Shown here: positions 58,652-64,000 of the stretch, in pieces
Position numbering within the stretch: the first letter of the stretch is position 1
Layout of the letters: every line of letters starts with the position of its first letter
Source: Shewanella mangrovi
Lineage (GTDB): Bacteria > Pseudomonadota > Gammaproteobacteria > Enterobacterales > Shewanellaceae
NCBI RefSeq assembly: GCF_000753795.1
Contig: NZ_JPEO01000014.1
Span: 27,858 to 91,857, forward strand
DNA length: 64,000 nucleotides
Reading direction: 5' to 3'
Program-made: the position numbers and the translations under genes
The notes under the pieces: model-generated
What the model was told of the DNA's origin: nothing
Seen by the model: the letters and a program-made list of their open reading frames with translations, nothing else
Database searches by the model: none

Positions 58652-61564
58652 TTAACTAATCTCTTTCAACAGATTTGCAGCTTCTTCCTGTTGACGCGAG
58701 TTACCGTCAGCCTGCACTTCCTGTAACAAAGCCTTGGCACTGTCACTATCATCGATTTCGATATAGGCGCGGGCCAAATCTAACTTAGCATTGACTGAGT
58801 TTTCCTCATCATCGACGTCCACCATGTCAGTGTCATTCATCAGTGAATCAATATCGCCGACATCGACATCACGTGATTTATAAGGATCGCCTTCAATCTC
58901 AGATTCATCGGCATCGTTCAGCAAACGATCTATATCGATAAAGCCATTTTCCTTCTGGAAGTTTGCCAACTCGCTGTCTGATACAGGTTTAACAGGACGT
59001 TTCGATAACTCTGCGGAATCCAACGCCGCTAACGCCTCATCGACAGTGATCCTTGGAGCATCTTCAGGTTCATCATCTTCCAAGGTCAGCTCGAAGCTTT
59101 CTTCCTCTTCAACCAGCGGCTGCTCAGCAGAGAATTGTTTCAGCAGATCGTCATCACTTAGTGACAAGCCATGGTTCTCGTCCAACTCTTCTAATAATTC
59201 GTCAGCATCGGCCGCGGCCGTCTTAGGTGACGCCTTTAGATCGTTGAAGAAACCTGAATCCTTCGCGCGCGCAGCTTTGCGTTCTTCCTCTTGAGAAAGC
59301 TCGGCCAACAAGCCATCAAAGTTTTCATCATCACCAGCGTGTGAGAACTCATCTTCCAATGAGAAATCAAAGTCTTCACTCTCATCTTCAGTTGCTTGAT
59401 CGTTATCTGTACTCGCTTGTTCTAATTCAGCCAGCAGCGCATCTGCATCTAATTCGTCTGTCGCGCCGTCATCTTCATCGACCAGTTCAAGCGCATCATC
59501 TTCAACCGCTGCTGCACCACCTAATTCCGCCAACAACGCATCTGCATCTAGCTCGCTGCCGTTATCACTAACGTCTAATGCCTCATCCAACTCGGCGGCA
59601 ATTTCATCACTCAAATCTTCAGCTGTTGCGGGCGTTTCTAATTCTGCGAGCAATGCATCCGGATCTAACTCATCTTCCCCACTCGCACTGTCTTCATCCG
59701 CGAGTTCGGCGGCAATCTCTGCACTCAGGTCTTCAGCTTGTGGTGCTGCTTCAAGCGATGCCAACAGTTCATCCGCATCAATTTCAAACGGCGTTTCTTC
59801 AATTTCAGGGGCGAGCTCGGCGGCAATCTGCTCAGACAGATCTTCTGGCTCACTGTCAGCGGCTAACTCTGCCAGCAGTTGGTCGGGATCAAGCTGCTCG
59901 TCATCAGTTTCGTCTTCTTGTTCCAGCTCAGCAGCAATCTCATCCGCTAAGTCTTCTGCCGTGGACGATGGCGTTGTCGGTAAATCAGCTTCCAATGCGG
60001 CTAACAGATCATCGGCATCGACGTCATTTGTGGACGCATCATCGTCCAATTCAGCGAGCAGTTCATCTGAATCAAAGGCGCTGGTTTCAGCTACCGGTTC
60101 GTCGTCATCTAACTGCACGACATCTTCATCTAGACCAAATTCACTTTCCAGTGCCGCAGCCACATCGTCAGGTAACGAATCTTTCAATGAAGGCTCTTCG
60201 TCTTCAAGACCGTCAAGCAGTGAATCAAAATCATCTTCGGCGGCACTAGAGCTCAGGCTGTCACCTTCCTGTTCGCCTATAGCTTCCGCCCACAGGTCAT
60301 CAAGAGACTGGCCTTCTTCATCAGCATCTAACTGAACGGCACTCTCGTCGCCATCATCGACAAACATCTCCTGCGCCATCGCCATTTGACTATCGTCAGA
60401 CTCAAACTCTTGCTCGGGGTGCAGTTCGATATTGTCGACATCTAACAGATCATCAAGAGACGCATGAGCGTCGTCATTGTCATCAAGTGCCATGTCACCA
60501 TCGGCCGCGACCAAATCACCATCATCCAAATCGGCAGCTGCCGCGCTTAACGATTCTGGTTCGTCCGCCGCAGTGGCAGCACGTCTGCGACGCAGGAATA
60601 ACCACAGCAGCAATAAGATCAGTAATGCTGGCCCTCCCGTAATCGCGCCGAGCAGCAATGGGTTATCCATGATGCTGCGCCATGTATCATCCGGCATGGT
60701 TACGGCTTGCGTCGCAGGCTTAGGCTGCTCTTTAACTACTTCCTCTGTTACCGCTGGCTCTTTAGCGGGCTCGACGGCTTCAGTGGCGGTTGTTTCTGGG
60801 GTTGTGGCCGCTGGCGCAACAGCAGCACTCTCAGCAGGCGCGGCTTTTGCTGCTAGCTCTTCTTGGAAACTGGCAAACTGCGCCTTTGTGGCGGCAAGCT
60901 CTGCTTCTAATTGTGATAAACGCTCATCCAACGACTGATTTTGTTGCTGTAATGCACTGCGTTGCGCTTCTGATTCAGCGAGCTGATTTTTGAGCTCGGC
61001 GAGCTGTGTCTGTAAAGCGGCATTTTGTTGCTGTAATTCAGCAATTTGATCTTTTGCAGCTGCATCAACCTGCGTTGTGGTTACCGTTTTGTCAGGCGCC
61101 GCTGTGGTGGCAGTGGGTTGTTGGTCTTTATTTTCAGTTGGCGCTGGGGCGGTATTTTTTGCGTTTTGGGCAGTACGATTCCAGCTTTTATCATCCTGCT
61201 CAGCACGGGCACGTGCGAGGTTACGTGGAATTGCCGCCATCACCTCTTTAGAAGGGATAAGCAGAATCATGCCACGCTCTAAGCTGTTGTAGTTATTACT
61301 GGTAAAGGCTTGAGGATTGGCTTCAAAGATGGCGGCCATTACCTGATAAATTGACACAGAATCATCGGGACGGACTTTTTGCGCAATACTCCAAAACGTA
61401 TCATTTACCGACGTTGGTCCATATTGCCGTACCTGCTGCCGACTCTCTCCATTTGGACCTGTAACTTTTAGAACCTCACCGTGGGCTGTTGGCACAGATA
61501 AAGACGAACTGACTGCCAAACAAATAGCCGAAAGGCCCACCAAGTAAGAAGTGCGAAAGTTCAT
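58652..61564 (-). CDS. fimV: FimV/TspA family polar hub protein
   Basis: 970 residues. In order: a signal peptide; a LysM-like FimV N-terminal domain (about 45-110); a Gln-rich coiled coil (about 168-240, many AALQTQLAEL-type heptads); one membrane helix (about 303-325, LLLGAITGGPALLILLLLWLFL-RRRR); a very acidic cytoplasmic region of more than 500 residues with repeated EDLSDEIAAEL and DADALLAELE units; and a C-terminal TPR-like FimV domain (LDLARAYIEIDDSDSAKALLQEV). FimV/HubP-type proteins organise poles and type IV pili. ATG 61564 follows AAGGGA. Confidence 0.92.
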   Translation of the reverse strand: MNFRTSYLVGLSAICLAVSSSLSVPTAHGEVLKVTGPNGESRQQVRQYGPTSVNDTFWSIAQKVRPDDSVSIYQVMAAIFEANPQAFTSNNYNSLERGMILLIPSKEVMAAIPRNLARARAEQDDKSWNRTAQNAKNTAPAPTENKDQQPTATTAAPDKTVTTTQVDAAAKDQIAELQQQNAALQTQLAELKNQLAESEAQRSALQQQNQSLDERLSQLEAELAATKAQFASFQEELAAKAAPAESAAVAPAATTPETTATEAVEPAKEPAVTEEVVKEQPKPATQAVTMPDDTWRSIMDNPLLLGAITGGPALLILLLLWLFLRRRRAATAADEPESLSAAAADLDDGDLVAADGDMALDDNDDAHASLDDLLDVDNIELHPEQEFESDDSQMAMAQEMFVDDGDESAVQLDADEEGQSLDDLWAEAIGEQEGDSLSSSAAEDDFDSLLDGLEDEEPSLKDSLPDDVAAALESEFGLDEDVVQLDDDEPVAETSAFDSDELLAELDDDASTNDVDADDLLAALEADLPTTPSSTAEDLADEIAAELEQEDETDDEQLDPDQLLAELAADSEPEDLSEQIAAELAPEIEETPFEIDADELLASLEAAPQAEDLSAEIAAELADEDSASGEDELDPDALLAELETPATAEDLSDEIAAELDEALDVSDNGSELDADALLAELGGAAAVEDDALELVDEDDGATDELDADALLAELEQASTDNDQATEDESEDFDFSLEDEFSHAGDDENFDGLLAELSQEEERKAARAKDSGFFNDLKASPKTAAADADELLEELDENHGLSLSDDDLLKQFSAEQPLVEEEESFELTLEDDEPEDAPRITVDEALAALDSAELSKRPVKPVSDSELANFQKENGFIDIDRLLNDADESEIEGDPYKSRDVDVGDIDSLMNDTDMVDVDDEENSVNAKLDLARAYIEIDDSDSAKALLQEVQADGNSRQQEEAANLLKEIS
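59400..60010 (-). repeat. Acidic tandem-like repeats within fimV
   Basis: The encoded protein alternates an EDL(A/S)xxIAAEL unit (four copies) with a D(A/P)D(A/E/Q)LLAxLE unit (at least five copies) about every 40 residues. The DNA copies are similar but not identical, so unequal crossover could change their number. Confidence 0.7.
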
Positions 61565-61685
61565 CAACTATTCCCTTTCTAAGCGCTGACATACGCCCAT
61601 AGATCATGGGCTTTAGGCATTTGTATTTATTGGGTTTACTATAAACCAGAAATCACCGCCCTGCTACTGTTCACAATTGCAAAAC

Positions 61686-61713
61686 AAAAAAAGCCTGCAC
61701 AAGGCAGGCTTTT
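61686..61713 (-). terminator. Terminator of asd
   Basis: AGCCTGC (61692-61698) pairs with GCAGGCT (61704-61710). Minus-strand RNA then reads into a run of seven T just downstream of the asd stop. Confidence 0.88.
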
Positions 61714-61740
61714 ATCACATTTCAAATAAAATCAATGGCT

Positions 61741-62757
61741 TTATAAATAGTCGCGAATTAACAACTCACCAATTTGTACGCTGTTTAACGCTGCACCTTT
61801 ACGGATGTTGTCTGAAACCACCCACAGGTTTAGGCCATACTCGTGTGAGATATCTTTGCGAATACGGCCAACAAATACAGGATCTTCACCTGCTGCATCA
61901 GTCGCAGCTGTTGGGTAATCGTTATCATCGTCGAATAACACAATGCCTGGTGCATCACGCAGTAACGCTTTTACTGACTCAGCATCAACAGGTTGTTGCG
62001 TCTCGATGTGCACAGCTTCTGAGTGACCATAAAATACGGGCACACGCGCCGCAGTAGGATTCACCAGAATTGAACTGTCACCGAAAATCTTCTGGGTTTC
62101 CCACACCATTTTCATCTCTTCTTTGGTGTAGCCGTTATCCATAAATTTATCGATGTGCGGCAACACGTTAAAAGCGATCTGTTTTGGATAGACGGTTGGT
62201 TCAGAAGGCAGACCTTGCAGTTTTTTCGCCGTTTGCGTCGCTAACTCTTCAATCGCTTTTTGACCAGAACCTGACACAGACTGGTAAGTCGCAACGTTGA
62301 TGCGGCTAATACCAAAATTGTCATAGATAGGCTTTAGCGCCACCAACATCTGGATGGTAGAACAGTTTGGGTTAGCGATGATATTGCGGTTACGGAAGTC
62401 TGCAATCGCATGTGGGTTAACTTCTGGCACGACCAATGGAATATCGGCGTCATAACGGAAGTGTGAAGTGTTATCGATCACTACACAACCAGCATCACCC
62501 GCAATCGGTGCCCACTTGGCTGAAACATCGCCACCCGCTGAGAAGAAACCAATTTGTGCTTGAGTCCAGTCGAAGGTTTCCACGTCCAGAATTTCAACCT
62601 GTTTACCGTGGAAAGTTACCGTGTTACCAGCACTACGACTACTGGCGAGCGGAAACAACTTAGCTACCGGAAAGTTGCGTTGCTCGAGGATCTCGATCAT
62701 GGTTTGACCCACGGCGCCAGTTGCGCCCAACACTACCACATTAAATTCCTGCGACAT
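61741..62757 (-). CDS. asd: Aspartate-semialdehyde dehydrogenase
   Basis: 338 residues. 'VVVLGATGAVGQTMIEIL' binds NADP, and the catalytic Cys lies in 'IIANPNCSTIQMLVALKP', with 'ATYQSVSGSGQKAI' and 'RVPVFYGHSEAVHIETQ' completing the site. It makes aspartate semialdehyde for lysine, methionine and threonine synthesis. Its ATG directly abuts the pdxB stop (TAA-ATG). The corresponding E. coli gene at this locus is the paralogue usg; the intact active site argues that this one is a true Asd. Confidence 0.93.
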   Translation of the reverse strand: MSQEFNVVVLGATGAVGQTMIEILEQRNFPVAKLFPLASSRSAGNTVTFHGKQVEILDVETFDWTQAQIGFFSAGGDVSAKWAPIAGDAGCVVIDNTSHFRYDADIPLVVPEVNPHAIADFRNRNIIANPNCSTIQMLVALKPIYDNFGISRINVATYQSVSGSGQKAIEELATQTAKKLQGLPSEPTVYPKQIAFNVLPHIDKFMDNGYTKEEMKMVWETQKIFGDSSILVNPTAARVPVFYGHSEAVHIETQQPVDAESVKALLRDAPGIVLFDDDNDYPTAATDAAGEDPVFVGRIRKDISHEYGLNLWVVSDNIRKGAALNSVQIGELLIRDYL

Positions 62758-63885
62758 TTACCGAATGACTCCTGAAAAACCTAGTTTGGACAGACAATCT
62801 ACCTCAGAACCGTCAGCATTTACCAGAGCTAGCGCACTGAATTCTCGCCGATGACGATGATTTTTTCTCATATTGTCAAATCCGTCAGGAATTTGGTGAA
62901 TTTTCCTGAATTGGCGATCATCATCACGCAGGTCATAAACAAAGCGGCACAAACGCAATAGTTCAGCAGCAGATGGCAATTGATTCAAGGTCAATGTTTG
63001 ATACCAGGTAGCGGGCAATAACGCTGTCAAAGATTTATCCGCGCTGGTGTTCATCACTTCACACAAGCGTTGATACAACATGAAGGTGCCAAGCGCTTTA
63101 CCTTCTAGGCTATAACCTGCGATATGGGGGGTGGCGATATCAACCAGAGGCACAAGCTCTGCCAGCGGCTTAGGTTCGCCTTCCCAAACATCAAGCACCA
63201 CCGGGAATGGGGCTGTTTTGAGCTTGTTAAGCAGCGCGAGATTATCAACCACCTCTCCGCGACAAGCATTAATTAACCAGCAGCCCGGCTTCATGCGTTC
63301 AAGAACAGTGGCATCGATCAGATGATGAGTAGCAAACGCCCCTTCATGGGTGATGGGCACGTGCAACGTGATAACATCTGCCTCAGCCAGTAAAGTATCG
63401 AACGAGACAAACTCACGAGGATCACCTTGCTGCGCTAATAGTGGGTCATATAGCAGTGTGTTGATGCCCCAAGCCGCTAAGCATTTTGCTACCGCACTAC
63501 CCGTATTACCGGCGCCAACAATGCCCACTGTTTTCCCAGCAAGTGATGCTTGATATTTATCAGCCAGTTCCAATAGCGCATTGAACACATATTCGCCCAC
63601 CGAGGTAGCATTACAGCCGGGCGCACTGGCAAAGGGAATGTCACGTGAGGTGAGATAATCGTGATCAATATGGTCGGTACCGATAGTGGCACTACCAACG
63701 AACTTCAGTTTTGAGTTTTGCGCTAACAGCGCTTGATTCACTTTCGTTACAGAGCGAACTAACAACACATCAGCATCTGCCACTTGCTCTGCTGTCATAT
63801 GTCGGCCATTGAGCGACACAATTTCACCGAAGTCCGAGAACAGTTCTCGCACATACGGCATATTTTCATCCACCACCAATTTCAT
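62758..63885 (-). CDS. pdxB: Erythronate-4-phosphate dehydrogenase
   Basis: 375 residues, D-2-hydroxyacid dehydrogenase family. It starts '[11 protein letters not shown]'. NAD loop '[21 protein letters not shown]', catalytic Arg in '[11 protein letters not shown]', Glu in 'DVWEGEP' and His in '[17 protein letters not shown]'. The C-terminal PdxB dimerisation domain is present. Second step of pyridoxal-phosphate synthesis from erythrose-4-phosphate. Likely cotranscribed with asd. Confidence 0.95.
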   Translation of the reverse strand: MKLVVDENMPYVRELFSDFGEIVSLNGRHMTAEQVADADVLLVRSVTKVNQALLAQNSKLKFVGSATIGTDHIDHDYLTSRDIPFASAPGCNATSVGEYVFNALLELADKYQASLAGKTVGIVGAGNTGSAVAKCLAAWGINTLLYDPLLAQQGDPREFVSFDTLLAEADVITLHVPITHEGAFATHHLIDATVLERMKPGCWLINACRGEVVDNLALLNKLKTAPFPVVLDVWEGEPKPLAELVPLVDIATPHIAGYSLEGKALGTFMLYQRLCEVMNTSADKSLTALLPATWYQTLTLNQLPSAAELLRLCRFVYDLRDDDRQFRKIHQIPDGFDNMRKNHRHRREFSALALVNADGSEVDCLSKLGFSGVIR

Positions 63886-63979
63886 GAAGCAACTAATCTA
63901 TTTAGCGAACTGTTAAGTACCGCATATTACCAACTCAACCGCCGAAAATCTGGTTTGATTTAGCGGTGGCAGTAAAAAT

Positions 63980-63997
63980 CCACCTGCATAGCAGGTG
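63980..63997. terminator. Terminator of a gene beyond the window
   Basis: CCACCTGC and GCAGGTGG form a perfect eight-pair stem at the right edge. The run of A upstream suits a terminator for a gene on the far side; the T-run would lie outside the window. Confidence 0.6.
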
Positions 63998-64000
63998 GCT

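Noticed and set aside
59046..60938. Several long plus-strand frames opposite fimV
   Set aside because: They are Ser- or Leu/His-rich shadows of the repetitive acidic coding sequence, without ribosome sites or recognisable domains.

Overview
The window looks like chromosomal DNA of a gammaproteobacterium of the Shewanella/Alteromonadales type. The evidence is gene order and families: pdxB-asd-fimV-truA-folC-dedD-cvpA-purF; ydbH-ynbE-ydbL; a cheV and an HBM-type chemoreceptor; a sigma/ChrR pair; and many exported M3, M20 and M49 peptidases. A textbook FNR (EtrA) box and a textbook CRP box are also present. Base composition is near balanced, apart from an A+T-rich stretch at about 30.6-32.3 kb. 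No rRNA, tRNA, CRISPR array, insertion sequence or prophage was recognised.

Layout. 0-9 kb: an interrupted WYL regulator at the edge, a lytic transglycosylase, cheV, an outer-membrane-type lipocalin, a methyltransferase, a Lon-N-domain protein, an ECF sigma/ChrR anti-sigma operon and several small hypothetical genes. 9-20 kb: yccF behind an FNR box, an EVE protein, an M49-like peptidase, a chemoreceptor, an exported M20 dipeptidase and an M3 peptidase. 19.7-28.7 kb: a GalT/HIT-like nucleotidyltransferase, an exported (alpha/alpha)6 glycosidase, a GH43 enzyme with a CRP-like site, then 1.1 kb of A+T-rich leader and a GMC oxidoreductase-aldehyde dehydrogenase pair. 28.7-32.6 kb: a lipoprotein, a fourfold-repeat membrane protein, a long folded intergenic element, and an A+T-rich accessory patch with a HEPN-like protein and an HNH nuclease. 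32.6-45 kb: a second M3 peptidase (a lipoprotein), cpdB, an HxlR/flavodoxin divergent pair, HIT, yeaD, ydbH-ynbE-ydbL, a stand-alone STN-domain lipoprotein and GNAT. 45-54 kb: LysR/aguBA (agmatine to putrescine), an ECF-type nickel/cobalt importer (DUF4198-CbiM-NikL-CbiQ-CbiO) behind a NikR-like palindrome, and a GGDEF-EAL protein behind a CRP box. 53.6-64 kb: the housekeeping purF...pdxB cluster, all on the minus strand.

How the genes work together. The peptidases, CpdB and the glycosidases point to scavenging of peptides, nucleotides and sugars at the cell surface. GMC oxidoreductase plus ALDH would take an alcohol to an acid. ydbH/ynbE/ydbL belong to envelope lipid transport. The regulatory sites link respiration (FNR), carbon state (CRP) and c-di-GMP.

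Most of the window is ordinary core genome. The least explained items are three folded intergenic elements (7811-7853, 13366-13444, 30431-30551), the HEPN/HNH pair, the stand-alone STN lipoprotein, and the absence of accD from its usual slot. All functions are inferred from sequence reading alone; no database search was run.
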